A stretch of 64,000 bases of DNA from NCBI GenBank assembly GCA_022360445.1, contig JAKSCV010000002.1:1-64000 (forward strand), read 5' to 3'. The first letter of the stretch is position 1. Each line of letters begins with the position of its first letter. The position numbers were made by a program, and so were the translations under genes. The notes under the pieces are model-generated. The model saw only the letters and a program-made list of their open reading frames with translations. It did not search any database and was not told where the DNA came from. Source of the DNA: Gammaproteobacteria bacterium (lineage in GTDB: Bacteria > Pseudomonadota > Gammaproteobacteria > UBA5861). Positions 38,722-49,538 of this stretch are shown piece by piece.

Positions 38722-38879
38722 AGTCAGACTCTCAATACCTGTGGGCTCGAAGATTACGCCAACATCAAAGTGGCTATCACCATTAAAACTGCAATGATAA
38801 CGCATTCATCAGTTTTTTCCCCGACTTCAATTTGCTAATCTGATGGATCTATAACTTACAATAAACTAAAGGATGGTAT

Positions 38880-40034
38880 ATGGACTTTTCCCTGACAACG
38901 GAACAGACCTTGATCCGTGAGAACGCCCGCCGCTTTCTTCAGGAGCGGGTTACACCGTTGATCAAAGGTGCTGAAGAGCGTGGAGAATTTGCCTGGGAAA
39001 TTTTACCAGAACTCAAAAATTTCGGTTATATCGGAGGGCTGTTGCCTGAAGCAGCAGGCGGCAATGATCTGGGCTTTATCGAATGGGCCCTGCTCATGGA
39101 AGAAGCCGGATACTGTTGGCTAGGCTTGCGCATTGTGGTTAACACGATCAACATCAACGCTCGCCTGCTGGATCAATTTGGCAACGAGGATCAAAAAACA
39201 AGGTTTCTAAAGCCCCTCCTGGACTGCAAAAAGCGCCTGTGGGTCGGCATTACCGAACCCAACCATGGTTCCAATGTGGCGGGCATTGAAACCCGTGCTG
39301 AAGATAAGGGCGATCATTTCATTATTAACGGCAACAAACAATGGATTACCAATGGCATCTTTGGTGATTTTGGTATTCTGGTTGCCAAAACGTATAGTCA
39401 GGCACTTGGTCTGGACGGCGAAATCAGCCTCTTCCTGATCGACAAATCAGAGACAGATTACGAAGCCCATCGTGCCCCGGTTATGTTTGCCAAAAGTACA
39501 GCCACCTCCGTACTGTCGTTTAATGACGCGGTCGTTCCCAAAGAAAATCTGCTGGGGAAGCCCGGCGATGGGCTGCGACAAATTCTTTCCGGGCTGAATT
39601 ATGGCCGCCTCAACGTCGCCATGGGTGCGGTTGGGGCTGCGCAAGCGGCACTGGACTTATCCATTCAATATGCGAAAGACCGTAAACAATTTGGCAAGCC
39701 TATCGGCAGTTACCAGCTCGTGCAAAAACACATTGTTGACATGCGAGTCAAAACAGATGCCGCACGAGCTCTCAGCTACCGGGCAGCCTGGCTGATGGAA
39801 CAGGGCGAATCAGCACGCCTGGAGTGCTCAATTGCCAAACTGTTTGCTACCGAAGCCGCTCATGAGGTCGCCAACAAAGCACTACAAGTACATGGTGGAC
39901 TGGGCTATAGCGCTGAATACCCCATTGAACGCATTTTCCGTGACACCCGAGGCGGGATTATTCCCGAAGGCACTTCTGAAATACAGACATTGATTATCGG
40001 CCGCGAAATTCTTGGTATGTCGGCATTTAACTAG
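38880..40034 (+). CDS. Acyl-CoA dehydrogenase
   Basis: 384 residues with the three ACAD domains. GITEPNHGSN (FAD-contacting loop), KQWITNG and RKQFGKPIGSYQLVQ are conserved, and the catalytic base Glu is in the C-terminal IIPEGTSEIQ. It oxidises an acyl-CoA to the enoyl-CoA and passes electrons to ETF; chain preference cannot be read off. It lies 35 bp before a CoA ligase, with which it likely forms a pathway. Confidence 0.9.
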   Translation: MDFSLTTEQTLIRENARRFLQERVTPLIKGAEERGEFAWEILPELKNFGYIGGLLPEAAGGNDLGFIEWALLMEEAGYCWLGLRIVVNTININARLLDQFGNEDQKTRFLKPLLDCKKRLWVGITEPNHGSNVAGIETRAEDKGDHFIINGNKQWITNGIFGDFGILVAKTYSQALGLDGEISLFLIDKSETDYEAHRAPVMFAKSTATSVLSFNDAVVPKENLLGKPGDGLRQILSGLNYGRLNVAMGAVGAAQAALDLSIQYAKDRKQFGKPIGSYQLVQKHIVDMRVKTDAARALSYRAAWLMEQGESARLECSIAKLFATEAAHEVANKALQVHGGLGYSAEYPIERIFRDTRGGIIPEGTSEIQTLIIGREILGMSAFN

Positions 40035-40069
40035 GGCCTGCTCACACTAATACAATCAGGACACAACTC

Positions 40070-41587
40070 ATGGCAATGACATTTTTCCAATCGCTGCGCC
40101 TCAATGCCCGGCGTTTCCCGGATAAAACAGCAATTCACTTCAACGACACATCCATTACCTATAAAGCCCTACTGGAGCGCACCAACCGTTTGCGTAACAG
40201 CTTGATCAAGCTCGGTTACCGGGAAGACGACAAGATTGCCATTCTGGCTGTAAACCACCTGGACTACATGACCGTCTATTTCGCTATTACCAGTATTGGC
40301 GCAGTTCCCGCACCGGTGAATTACCGCTTAACAGACGAGGACTGCTTGTACATTGTTCAAAATGCCGAAGCCAAGGCTTTGTTTCTGGGAAGGGACTATT
40401 TCGATAAAGCTCAAGCATTCGAGGCAGACGTCGACCACATCATTTACATGGATACCGAAGCACCGATCACCGCGCGAAAAAAACACCTGTCCCTCTCCGA
40501 TTTGATCGACCAGAGCGATAACAAAATCAATGACTTTATCCTCCCTGGCACGACTGTCATGCTGCATACTTCCGGCACAACCGGCAAACCCAAAGGTTCC
40601 GTCAGATCTCGCTTCGGCATGGAAGAACGCGCCATTGAACAGGGCTTTCAACCGCAGGACAGAACGCTATGCTGTCTCCCTGTATGCCTCTCGGCCGGCT
40701 TTGTCTACAGCCTGTTGCCTTTGTACCTGGGGGCCACTGTTTACCTTCAAGAATCATTCGACGAAGACAACGCCCTGCGCCTGATTGAGTCTGAAAAAAT
40801 CAACTCGGCCATGTTGTTTCCAGCCATGCTTGAACGTATGGTTGAGTCAAAATATTTTGCGGACTGCGACACATCCAGCATGCACGTGATTCAGTCAGGT
40901 GCCGGCTTTTTACACCCGGAACTCAGGAAAACCGTGCTCGAAAAATTTGGTCCTATTTTGCGCATATACGCAGCCTCAACCGAAGTGGGCCCTTACGCCA
41001 ACCTGGTGGGCGAGGATGTACTCAACTACACGGAGGGCAATTGTGTGGGACATCCGTTTTTTGGTGTCGATCTGAAAATTCTTGATGACGATGGCAAAGA
41101 ACTCGGAGTGGGTGAAGTGGGTGAAATCTGCTGTCGATCAGACTCGCAATATGACGAATATTATAAAGATGAGGAAAAAACTGCTGAAACCCGCCGTGGC
41201 GACTATCTCACCGTAGGTGACCTTGGCTATATTGACAAGCACGGTATGCTGTTTTTTGCCGGTCGCAAACGGGACATCATCAAAACGGGCGGCATCAACG
41301 TGTTTGCGCCAGAAATCGAAGAAGCGCTTGAACACCATCCCTCCATTCAAGAAGCTGTCTGCATTGGCCTGCCCGATCGCAAGTGGGTGGAGCTCATCTG
41401 CGCCGTGATTGTCAAAAAACCAGAAGCTTCATTAACAGAAGAAGACGTGGCGCAGTTTGCAGAAGAAAGACTGGCAAAATACAAAAAACCCCGCCGAGTT
41501 GTTTTTATGGACAGTGTGCCCAAAAACCTCACGGGACGCGTGCTGAAAACCGAGCTGATCGAGACAATACAAAAACTCATCCAATAG
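40070..41587 (+). CDS. AMP-dependent acyl-CoA synthetase
   Basis: 505 residues. MLHTSGTTGKPKGSVRSR near residue 163 is the AMP-binding P-loop, YAASTEVGPYA the A5 motif, TVGDLGYID the A7 motif, and PKNLTGRVLK has the A10 lysine. It is a class I adenylate-forming enzyme that activates a carboxylate to its CoA thioester, and it may feed the dehydrogenase encoded just upstream. The substrate is unknown; the crotonobetaine/carnitine ligase group is one possible relative. Confidence 0.88.
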   Translation: MAMTFFQSLRLNARRFPDKTAIHFNDTSITYKALLERTNRLRNSLIKLGYREDDKIAILAVNHLDYMTVYFAITSIGAVPAPVNYRLTDEDCLYIVQNAEAKALFLGRDYFDKAQAFEADVDHIIYMDTEAPITARKKHLSLSDLIDQSDNKINDFILPGTTVMLHTSGTTGKPKGSVRSRFGMEERAIEQGFQPQDRTLCCLPVCLSAGFVYSLLPLYLGATVYLQESFDEDNALRLIESEKINSAMLFPAMLERMVESKYFADCDTSSMHVIQSGAGFLHPELRKTVLEKFGPILRIYAASTEVGPYANLVGEDVLNYTEGNCVGHPFFGVDLKILDDDGKELGVGEVGEICCRSDSQYDEYYKDEEKTAETRRGDYLTVGDLGYIDKHGMLFFAGRKRDIIKTGGINVFAPEIEEALEHHPSIQEAVCIGLPDRKWVELICAVIVKKPEASLTEEDVAQFAEERLAKYKKPRRVVFMDSVPKNLTGRVLKTELIETIQKLIQ

Positions 41588-41668
41588 CAAGGCTTTATTT
41601 GCTTTAGGAACCAAGGAGCCTGAATGCGATCAGCAAGCCATCTGGTGCCAGAATGACTGACTGTGGGA

Positions 41669-41692
41669 GCGCTGAAGTATGACCTTCAGCGC
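41669..41692. terminator. Hairpin between convergent genes
   Basis: GCGCTGAAG and CTTCAGCGC form a perfect 9-bp stem with a 6-nt loop between the CoA ligase gene (plus) and the AlkP-like gene (minus). No U tract is next to it on either strand, so it may work by folding alone. Confidence 0.45.
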
Positions 41693-41707
41693 AAGCCCAA
41701 GTGGCTT

Positions 41708-43069
41708 TTAATGCGCAGTTTCAACAGGCAATACGTTAAGCACTTTGCCCATCACGCTTGTCAACGGGAGTTTTTCTTTATGCACTTTGTGTTGTGCTTT
41801 TGGCGTCGAAATCCAGAAAAGGCCATCGGGATGATGCATACCACTTTTTATGCTGTCTGCCTGATAAAAAATGTCGTAAAACGCAACCACTTTCTGGCCA
41901 CTACGCTCAATATCAATACTTTTATCAAGGTCATGGTGGATACAGCATCCTGAAAAAACATCACGCCCTTCGCGGCGGATCAAAAAAAGCGATTCACCAG
42001 TAACTGTGAATTCACCCAGTTGAGCTTCCAGCGCTTCGGCAGCCGCTTCGGACTCACAGACCAAGTGGTATTCTTCCGACATAACCGGGCTGGCTTTGGT
42101 AACACCTTTTAACTGCAGACGAGCAAGTAATTGATCAAAATCGTAGGGTCGGTAAAACAACTTACCGCCTTCTTCATCTGCCTGTGTGTACGGTTGCTGG
42201 CTCAGAGCCGTGCACATCACAATAGCCGTTTCATCATCTCGTAAGGCCAGTGCTTCTTTCACAACATGGTCCAAACTCTGATAAGCATAAAGTACTGCGT
42301 TGCCGTAAATAGACAGCTCTGAGCTATCCGGCTTCATAATGAACTTTTCTGGCTCCATATGGCGCCAATATTTATGTTGAAAGTGGGCTGCGCTATTCAA
42401 AAAGAAAGTTGAAAAGTCAGGTTTTTCCTTTTTATAGGTGTGTTTAAAAACATCCCACTGCAAACGATCTAAAATGGTGGCCCGCTTCCAACCTTCATTG
42501 CTATCTTTCCGTTCATTCAGTAATTGTTCAATGATGGCTTTTACGGTTTGGAAAGACAGACCATGTGTGGCCATGAACATCAGAAAAGAGAGCTTTTCTT
42601 TGAAACCCAGCTTAAAGGTCTCATTCGTATGCTCTTGAACATTCGCTCGAACAAAGTCATAAAAAGGACTCAGTACTTCATCCGAAGGTTCGATATTCTT
42701 ACTCCATGGATCCGGTAGTACAATACCCCGCAGGTTTTTAGCATCGTAATTGACGTTCATACTGCCGCAAACCCAGGACTTCATTTGTTTTTTAGACAAA
42801 ATATCCCAAATCGAGTCAGACGCAAGCTCACCGCCATCGCCCAGATTAAAAATGCCATGCTCTTTGTAACTTAGGCCGGTATGAACGGTAATCCATTGAA
42901 TCCAAGGCTCCAGATTTTTAACGTCCTCCCCGGCATCTGTAATAAAGCATTCACTCGCATCCCGCAGTTGCTTGAAATGTGGCAAATGTCCTTCTGCAAT
43001 AAACTTATCCATCAGCGGTGGGCACAATTCATTAAACTCAAGCATGATAACGCGTTTAGTTTGATTCAC
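41708..43069 (-). CDS. Alkaline-phosphatase-superfamily protein, altered metal site
   Basis: 453 residues starting at GTG with a GGAG upstream. The fold is that of the type I phosphodiesterase/phosphomutase group: VIMLEFNELCP at the start, THVTG-like ITVHTGLSYKEHGIFN near residue 60, and a mid-protein HFQHKYWRHMEP. Relatives usually have Asp where this has Glu or Asn, and SDHG where this reads CTALSQQ, so several metal ligands seem to be missing. It may be a pseudoenzyme or bind metals differently. The substrate is unknown. Confidence 0.7.
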   Translation of the reverse strand: MNQTKRVIMLEFNELCPPLMDKFIAEGHLPHFKQLRDASECFITDAGEDVKNLEPWIQWITVHTGLSYKEHGIFNLGDGGELASDSIWDILSKKQMKSWVCGSMNVNYDAKNLRGIVLPDPWSKNIEPSDEVLSPFYDFVRANVQEHTNETFKLGFKEKLSFLMFMATHGLSFQTVKAIIEQLLNERKDSNEGWKRATILDRLQWDVFKHTYKKEKPDFSTFFLNSAAHFQHKYWRHMEPEKFIMKPDSSELSIYGNAVLYAYQSLDHVVKEALALRDDETAIVMCTALSQQPYTQADEEGGKLFYRPYDFDQLLARLQLKGVTKASPVMSEEYHLVCESEAAAEALEAQLGEFTVTGESLFLIRREGRDVFSGCCIHHDLDKSIDIERSGQKVVAFYDIFYQADSIKSGMHHPDGLFWISTPKAQHKVHKEKLPLTSVMGKVLNVLPVETAH

Positions 43070-43565
43070 TAATACACTCCTAGAATGAAAGGTGTCACAA
43101 ATAGATTTAAATACAACTCAATTGTTGGAAAATCAATATTTCCTTTGAAAACATATTGTTACAATTACCCTTCTTATTGGTAAGATAAGCCGATGATAAA
43201 AAATTATTAAGGGCCTTATCAATAGGTACATTCTAAAACAGGGTGGAACCCAGACAAGCCGCAGCAACCAGAATATGAGAACTGTTTCCCAACAATTAAA
43301 AGCTTTTTCATCTACTCGTCACAAAAAACCCTCAATAACCTTGAAAATCAGATGGTTAATAAAGAAATGAATATGCTGAAAATAGGCTGATAAAGGATTT
43401 TGATATTTACATTTATTGGAAGCCAAAGTTTCACCGATTGGGAACTTTGGTCTTCAGCACTTTATCCGTTTATGTCTCGTTTTGCGCTAGAATGCCCATC
43501 CTGTCGGACACCTAATCACACCAGAAACATACCCAATTAACGACGACTTAATTTTGCTAAACGTC
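43070..43565. other. Large intergenic region upstream of mutS
   Basis: 496 bp with no convincing gene. It holds the promoter region of the AlkP-like gene (TTGATT, 17 bp, TATTTA on the minus strand) and one strong hairpin at 43419-43455. A small RNA is possible, but nothing specific is recognised. Confidence 0.4.
43419..43455 (+). other. Strong hairpin upstream of mutS
   Basis: GAAGCCAAAGTT pairs with AACTTTGG(T)CTTC: 12 bp with one bulged T and a 12-nt loop, about 110 nt ahead of the mutS start. No U tract follows. It may be a regulatory or stability element. Confidence 0.45.
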
Positions 43566-46148
43566 ATGACTCGTAGAACAAAAAAACCTTTGGAAAAGCC
43601 CACTCATACGCCCATGATGCAGCAATACCTACGCATCAAAGCTGAATACCCTACTACGCTGCTGTTCTATCGGATGGGAGACTTTTATGAGTTGTTTTAT
43701 GATGATGCACGCAAAGCGACAAAAATTCTCGGCATCACACTCACAGCACGTGGCAAATCCTCAGGCCAACCCATTCCCATGGCAGGTATTCCCTATCATG
43801 CCGCAGAAAGCTATCTGGCCAAGCTAGTCAAACGAGGTGAATCCGTAGCCATTTGTGAACAAGTTGGCGACCCGGCAACCAGTAAAGGTCCCGTGGATCG
43901 ACAGGTCACCCGCATTGTTACCCCCGGTACCGTCACTGATGAAGCATTACTGGAAGACCGAAAAGACAACCTTTTAGTGGCGGTCAATCAAAGAGAGAAT
44001 ACCTACGGGCTGGCTTCCCTAGAACTGAGTACAGGGCGCTTTACTGTCCTTGAGGTAACGGGTGAGGAGGCTCTGCAAAGCGAGCTGGAACGCTTACAAG
44101 CCGCCGAGTTACTTGTTTCAGAAACTTTTGATAGCCTGCCAGACATCAGACCCACGCCCTTACACCGACCAGCTTGGCATTTCGAAACAGAATCGGCTGT
44201 TGAACAACTTACCCGGCAATTCAATACGCGTGACTTACAAGGCTTTGGTTGCGATGGCCTGCCATTAGCCATCGGTGCCGCCGGGTCTCTCTTCCAATAC
44301 GTCAAAGAAACGCAACGGAGCGCACTGCCGCACATCACCTCTCTGACAGCAGAAACCCGTGATGACAGCCTAATACTCGATGCCGCCACCCGGAGAAATC
44401 TGGAACTGGAACATAGTCTTCAGGGCGACACCGAGCATACACTGATTGGCATACTCGACTCCGCTACAACCCCCATGGGGAGCCGGCTATTGCGCCGCTG
44501 GCTGGCTCGGCCGCTACGCTCACACGCACACATTGAAGCACGACTAAGTTGCGTGAACACTTTGTTTGAAGCCGCCTGTCACGAAGCGTTCACCGACGTT
44601 TTCAAGCACATCTCCGACATCGAACGCATCCTTGCCCGCATCGCGCTCACAACGGCCCGGCCCAGAGACTTAACCGCCTTAAGACAGTCGCTAACACAGC
44701 TACCTGCACTTCAAACATTACTCGCGCCCTTTACAGGCCAGGAAAACTTGTTAGAACTGAGCAAACGACTGATTGAACAACCGGCTATTTTAAACAAACT
44801 CAACCAGGCATTGATCGAGTCTCCTCCTGTCTTGATTCGTGACGGCGGCGTGCTCGCAAGTGGCTACAGCAATGAGCTGGATGAGCTGCGCAGCATGAGC
44901 CAGAACGCCGACCAGTTTCTTCTTGACCTGGAAGCCCGCGAACGCGAAGCCACCGACATACCAACGCTCAAGGTTAACTACAATCGGGTGCACGGCTACT
45001 ACATAGAAGTCAGCAAAATACATGCAGACAAAGTGCCCGTTCATTACAGCCGTCGACAAACACTGAAAGCGGCCGAACGCTACATCACTGAGGAACTGAA
45101 GTCTTTCGAGGATAAAGTGCTCAGCGCACGGGAACGCGCACTGGCATTGGAAAAGCAACTTTACGAAGAATTGATCCTCTGGCTTCACCCTCACCTTGAA
45201 ACACTTAAACAGTGTTCGGCAGCGCTGGCAGAGCTGGACGTGTACTGCTGTCTGGCTGAACGGGCTCAAACCTTAAACTGGAACCGGCCTCAATTTACTT
45301 CTGAGCCCGGCATACGCATCGATGGAGGGCGCCATCCGGTTGTAGAATCGGTTCTGGAAACCCCATTTATCCCCAACAACCTACATTTGGATAAACGCCA
45401 GCGTATGCTGCTCATCACGGGGCCAAATATGGGAGGTAAATCAACCTACATGCGCCAAGCGGCTTTGATTACAATTCTTGCCTATACAGGGAGCTTTATA
45501 CCTGCTGATGCGGCGGAAATTGGCCCGGTGGACCGCATTTTTACCCGCATTGGAGCGGCAGATAACCTGGCAAGCGGTCAATCAACCTTCATGGTCGAAA
45601 TGTCTGAGTCTGCGAATATCCTACACAATGCCACACCACACAGCCTGGTGCTCATGGATGAAATCGGCCGGGGTACCAGCACTTATGATGGGCTTTCTCT
45701 GGCCTGGGCCTGTGCTCAACACCTCGCCGAAAAATCTCAGGCATTTACTCTGTTTGCCACGCACTATTTCGAGTTAACCCAGCTGGCCGAGGAATACAGC
45801 ACGATTGAGAATGCGCACCTTGATGCTGTCGAACATAATAGCCGCATCGTGTTTATGCACTCGGTAAAAACTGGGCCTGCTAGCCGAAGTTACGGTATAC
45901 AAGTTGCTGAGCTGGCCGGTTTGCCGGCGGAGGTCATCCAACGTGCTCGCCAACGTTTGCACCATCTGGAACAGACACAACCTTCGGCCAAAGCACCCAA
46001 AATCAATCAGCTCGAGCTGTTCAGCCACCCGCAAGATCCGGCCATTGACTATCTAAAAGCACTCGAACCCGATAACCTGACACCCAGAGAAGCCTTAGAG
46101 GCACTATATCAGCTAAAATTGTTTGCATCCGGGACAACTGATGACTGA
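43566..46148 (+). CDS. mutS: DNA mismatch repair protein MutS
   Basis: 860 residues from the ATG at 43566; a TTG four codons earlier is also in frame. The mismatch-reading motif is in [12 protein letters not shown] (Phe-x-Glu), the Walker A is [13 protein letters not shown] near residue 622, and [13 protein letters not shown] is Walker B. The C-terminal region with the [11 protein letters not shown] segment is present. It detects mismatches and recruits MutL. Confidence 0.97.
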   Translation: MTRRTKKPLEKPTHTPMMQQYLRIKAEYPTTLLFYRMGDFYELFYDDARKATKILGITLTARGKSSGQPIPMAGIPYHAAESYLAKLVKRGESVAICEQVGDPATSKGPVDRQVTRIVTPGTVTDEALLEDRKDNLLVAVNQRENTYGLASLELSTGRFTVLEVTGEEALQSELERLQAAELLVSETFDSLPDIRPTPLHRPAWHFETESAVEQLTRQFNTRDLQGFGCDGLPLAIGAAGSLFQYVKETQRSALPHITSLTAETRDDSLILDAATRRNLELEHSLQGDTEHTLIGILDSATTPMGSRLLRRWLARPLRSHAHIEARLSCVNTLFEAACHEAFTDVFKHISDIERILARIALTTARPRDLTALRQSLTQLPALQTLLAPFTGQENLLELSKRLIEQPAILNKLNQALIESPPVLIRDGGVLASGYSNELDELRSMSQNADQFLLDLEAREREATDIPTLKVNYNRVHGYYIEVSKIHADKVPVHYSRRQTLKAAERYITEELKSFEDKVLSARERALALEKQLYEELILWLHPHLETLKQCSAALAELDVYCCLAERAQTLNWNRPQFTSEPGIRIDGGRHPVVESVLETPFIPNNLHLDKRQRMLLITGPNMGGKSTYMRQAALITILAYTGSFIPADAAEIGPVDRIFTRIGAADNLASGQSTFMVEMSESANILHNATPHSLVLMDEIGRGTSTYDGLSLAWACAQHLAEKSQAFTLFATHYFELTQLAEEYSTIENAHLDAVEHNSRIVFMHSVKTGPASRSYGIQVAELAGLPAEVIQRARQRLHHLEQTQPSAKAPKINQLELFSHPQDPAIDYLKALEPDNLTPREALEALYQLKLFASGTTDD

Positions 46149-46213
46149 TTTACGGATAGATCAAGACAAACAGCACTCCAGGAACGATCAATTTTGCACG
46201 GTAATTTATTTGT

Positions 46214-47071
46214 ATGTATAAATTTTCAACCATTGGTCTTATCGTTAAAAAAAATGATATCAGTGTTTCCGAAACGCTGAATGATGTTCACACAAAACTT
46301 TCAGCCACAGGGTTACCGGTGTTAATGGAACACAGCACACGTGGCCTCATTGGTGGTATTTCAACCGTTAATATCGAAGAAATTTGCCGCAGTTGTGACT
46401 TGGCTATCGTCATTGGCGGGGATGGCACACTACTGGGTGCAGTCAGACAACTTGTTGACCATGATATTCCTATCATTGGCGTCAACCGTGGCCGACTGGG
46501 CTTTTTAGTCGATGTCTCGCCAGACCGGGAACTCGGTGCTTTAGACGCCATTCTCGCCGGCGAATACACCGAAGAGTATCGTTTTTTATTAAACTGTGAA
46601 GTCATTCGGGACGGCAGTAGTGTCTACCAAGCCAATGCCTTTAACGACACTGTCATACACAGCAGAACACTTGACATGCTAGGTTTCGACACCTTTATTG
46701 ATGGCGAATTTGTTCACCGCCAGCGAGCAGACGGCTTTATCGTATCCACCCCTTCAGGCTCAACAGCCTATGCGCTGTCCAGTGGCGGCCCCATCATTCA
46801 CCCGTCCATGGAAGCCATTGTGCTGCTGCCTATCTGCCCCCACACATTGAGCAGTCGCCCTATTGTGATCAGTTCACATTCCACGGTGGACATCAAAGTT
46901 CACGAGGAAGACGCCTGCAACGCCCAGGTCGTCAACGATGGACAAGACGCACTCGACTTAAAGGTTGGCGACACCGTACGCATTACCCGGAAACCCAAGC
47001 CCGCCCGACTGATTCACCCACCACACTACGATTACTACGAAATACTGCGTGTCAAATTAAAATGGGGTTGA
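46214..47071 (+). CDS. nadK: NAD kinase
   Basis: 285 residues. IGGDGTLLGAVR near residue 72 is the GGDG motif, and NDTVIHS, TPSGSTAYALSSGGPI and HTLSSRPIV are the other family motifs. It phosphorylates NAD to NADP. It lies 4 bp before recN, the arrangement seen in enterics. Confidence 0.96.
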   Translation: MYKFSTIGLIVKKNDISVSETLNDVHTKLSATGLPVLMEHSTRGLIGGISTVNIEEICRSCDLAIVIGGDGTLLGAVRQLVDHDIPIIGVNRGRLGFLVDVSPDRELGALDAILAGEYTEEYRFLLNCEVIRDGSSVYQANAFNDTVIHSRTLDMLGFDTFIDGEFVHRQRADGFIVSTPSGSTAYALSSGGPIIHPSMEAIVLLPICPHTLSSRPIVISSHSTVDIKVHEEDACNAQVVNDGQDALDLKVGDTVRITRKPKPARLIHPPHYDYYEILRVKLKWG

Positions 47072-47075
47072 GCCC

Positions 47076-48746
47076 GTGTTAGCGCACATCGCCATCAAAG
47101 ACTTTGCCATTATTGAGCACACAGAACTGGAATTAGAAACCGGGATGACCGCTTTGACCGGAGAAACCGGAGCAGGCAAGTCCATTCTTCTGGATGCGTT
47201 GGGGCTACTCCTGGGCGACCGTGCAAATAGCAACACCGTTCGCCAAGGTGCAAAAAAAGCGGATATCACCGCGCAATTCACAATCCAACATTTACCAGGC
47301 ATCCTGAACTGGCTCGAGGAAAACGACTACGATGCCGATGGCGATTGCATCATACGCCGGGTCGTCAGTAGCGAGGGTAAATCCCGCAGCTATATCAACG
47401 GGCACCCGGTTCCACTGCAAACGACTCGCCTACTGGGTGCCAAGCTGGTGGAAATTCATGGTCAGCATGAACACCAATCTCTGACACAGCGAGCCACGCA
47501 ACAGAATCTTCTGGACCAATACGCCGATAACGCGCCATCAATAACAGAACTTGAGGCATTATTCTCACATTGGAAAGCTGCCCATGAGCAGCATGTTGCA
47601 CTTCAAGCCACGCTGGAGGAACGCGATCAGCGCATTGAGACATTACGCTACCAAGTTCAGGAAATGGAAGGTCTTGACCTCACCAACGAGGTCATTCAAT
47701 CACTTGAGCGTGAACACGCACGTTTGGCAAACCTTGAAAAACTGTTGGCGCAAGGGCAAGCAGCCAGCACCTTATTGTATGAAAGTGACCACTCCGCACA
47801 CAGCCTGTTAGCTCGCGCCGAGCACTGCCTTCAGGACATCGGCCAACTCGACGACCAGCTCGCGCCTATCCAAGAACTGGTGGCCAGCGCGCTGGTCCAT
47901 ACTCAGGAAGCGGCCAACACACTCACAGACTACCTGTCTCAGGCCGACATGGATGCTGGTACCTTTATGCACGTTGAACAGCAACTCCGAACCCTGCATG
48001 ACCTGGCTAACAAACACAAAGTGCCACTCGAGATGCTCGACCAAAAAAGAGCAGAATTAATCACGGAGCTGGATAAACTGGACGCTATTGAGCAAGACAT
48101 CGACAGTGCGATGGCAGCCGTCACATTCTTAACCAAGGAGTACCTCGCGCTGGCTAAAAGCCTCAGTATCAAGCGCTCTGAAGCCGCGAAACGTTTCGGG
48201 AAAGAAATTACCGACATTATGCAGACACTGAACATGACAGGCGGTCAGCTCGTTGTCTCTGTCACACATCATCCGGATAAGCCATTTACATCAACTGGCC
48301 TGGATCAGATTGAACTACTGGTCTCGGCCAACCCGGGGCAATCGCCGATGCCCCTATCAAAAGTGGCATCGGGCGGGGAGTTGTCGCGTATCAGCCTGGC
48401 AATACAAATGGTCGCTCACCGATATTCGTCCGTTCCTACACTCATTTTTGATGAGGTTGACGCAGGTATTGGCGGTGCAACAGCAGCCAGTGTCGGGAAG
48501 CTGCTGCGTACGCTGGGTGAAAGCTGCCAGGTTTTGTGTGTGACTCACCTGCCCCAAGTGGCGGCTCAATCACATCATCACATTAAAGTCGATAAGACGG
48601 TCAAACCCGGTGCCACACAAACCGGGCTCGAAACACTGACAGAACAAAAACGTATTGAAGAAATAGCCCGTATGCTCGGAGGCGAGGAAATCACCCAACA
48701 AACACGCTCCCATGCAGCGGAAATGCTCGCCAAGACAACCCCCTGA
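47076..48746 (+). CDS. recN: DNA repair protein RecN
   Basis: 556 residues, GTG start. The SMC-like layout is clear: Walker A GETGAGKSILLDAL near residue 30, a long helical middle (about 150-350) with coiled coils, and C-terminal SGGELSRI signature and FDEVDAGIGG Walker B. RecN acts in double-strand break repair; no LexA box is evident ahead of it, as it follows nadK directly. Confidence 0.95.
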   Translation: MLAHIAIKDFAIIEHTELELETGMTALTGETGAGKSILLDALGLLLGDRANSNTVRQGAKKADITAQFTIQHLPGILNWLEENDYDADGDCIIRRVVSSEGKSRSYINGHPVPLQTTRLLGAKLVEIHGQHEHQSLTQRATQQNLLDQYADNAPSITELEALFSHWKAAHEQHVALQATLEERDQRIETLRYQVQEMEGLDLTNEVIQSLEREHARLANLEKLLAQGQAASTLLYESDHSAHSLLARAEHCLQDIGQLDDQLAPIQELVASALVHTQEAANTLTDYLSQADMDAGTFMHVEQQLRTLHDLANKHKVPLEMLDQKRAELITELDKLDAIEQDIDSAMAAVTFLTKEYLALAKSLSIKRSEAAKRFGKEITDIMQTLNMTGGQLVVSVTHHPDKPFTSTGLDQIELLVSANPGQSPMPLSKVASGGELSRISLAIQMVAHRYSSVPTLIFDEVDAGIGGATAASVGKLLRTLGESCQVLCVTHLPQVAAQSHHHIKVDKTVKPGATQTGLETLTEQKRIEEIARMLGGEEITQQTRSHAAEMLAKTTP

Positions 48747-48763
48747 TTTATGAGCCCACCTCC

Positions 48764-49072
48764 ATGTATGCCGTTATCTTTAAGGCCACAATTAAGACTC
48801 TAGATGATACGTACTCAAGTACAGCAAGTCGCTTGCGAGAACGCGCAATTGGCACATACGGTTGCCTCGAGTTCACCGCCTGTACTGAAGGAAATCAAGA
48901 GATTGCTGTTTCTTACTGGAAAACACTGGACCAGATCCGAGCATGGAAACAGGATCCGGAACATCTCGCCGCGCAAACACTGGGTCGAACAAAATGGTAT
49001 TCATCGTATCAGGTGCAAATTGCTAATATTGAGCGAGAATACACACACTGTGTAACCGTCTCAGGCACTTAA
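48764..49072 (+). CDS. Antibiotic biosynthesis monooxygenase (ABM)-domain protein
   Basis: 102 residues, one ferredoxin-like ABM domain. Typical features are an N-terminal YAVIFKATI strand, GCLEFTACTEGNQEIAVSYW and KTLDQIRAWKQDPEHLAAQ, where the W and H positions are conserved. Substrate and role are unknown. It follows recN by 17 bp and is convergent with fur. Confidence 0.85.
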   Translation: MYAVIFKATIKTLDDTYSSTASRLRERAIGTYGCLEFTACTEGNQEIAVSYWKTLDQIRAWKQDPEHLAAQTLGRTKWYSSYQVQIANIEREYTHCVTVSGT

Positions 49073-49127
49073 CTCATTAAGCAAGACATGACAACATGAT
49101 GTGACTTTGTTGCCAAAAAACTCCGGG

Positions 49128-49538
49128 CTATTCTTCGTTATCGGCATAAACGCCGTACAAGATAATGCTGTGATGGGAAAGTTTAAACCCACGTTCCTTC
49201 GCGATAGCCTGCAAACGTGACTCAATCATCTCATCCTTAAATTCTTCAACACGCCCTGTCTTCATGCAAACCATATGGTCGTGATTATCGCCCGTATCCA
49301 GTTCAAAAATAGCTTGGCCGCCATCAAAATGGTGCCTTTTTACGATACCAGCCGCCTCGAACTGCGTGAGTACACGGTATACCGTCGCCAAACCAATCTC
49401 TGTATCCGAATCAAGCAAAGCCCGATACACATCTTCTGCACTCAGATGGTGGTTCGCCGCGTTCTCAAGAATTTCGAGTATCTTAATCCGCGGATGAGTC
49501 ACCTTCAGGCCAGCTTTTTTGAGCTCAATAGACCCCAC
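49128..49538 (-). CDS. fur: Ferric uptake regulator Fur
   Basis: 136 residues from a GTG at 49538 with a GGAG 7 nt upstream. LKKAGLKVTHPRIKILEIL and GLATVYRVLTQFEAAGIV form the winged helix; HHFDGGQAIFEL and DNHDHMVC give regulatory metal ligands. Only one Cys of the usual CxxC is kept (CMKT), as in Fur proteins that do not need the structural zinc. It is divergent from bamE, the usual arrangement. Confidence 0.95.
   Translation of the reverse strand: MGSIELKKAGLKVTHPRIKILEILENAANHHLSAEDVYRALLDSDTEIGLATVYRVLTQFEAAGIVKRHHFDGGQAIFELDTGDNHDHMVCMKTGRVEEFKDEMIESRLQAIAKERGFKLSHHSIILYGVYADNEE

Noticed and set aside
41588-41707. Small gene between the CoA ligase and the AlkP-like gene
   Set aside because: Short frames here lack start signals, and the stretch is occupied by a perfect hairpin.
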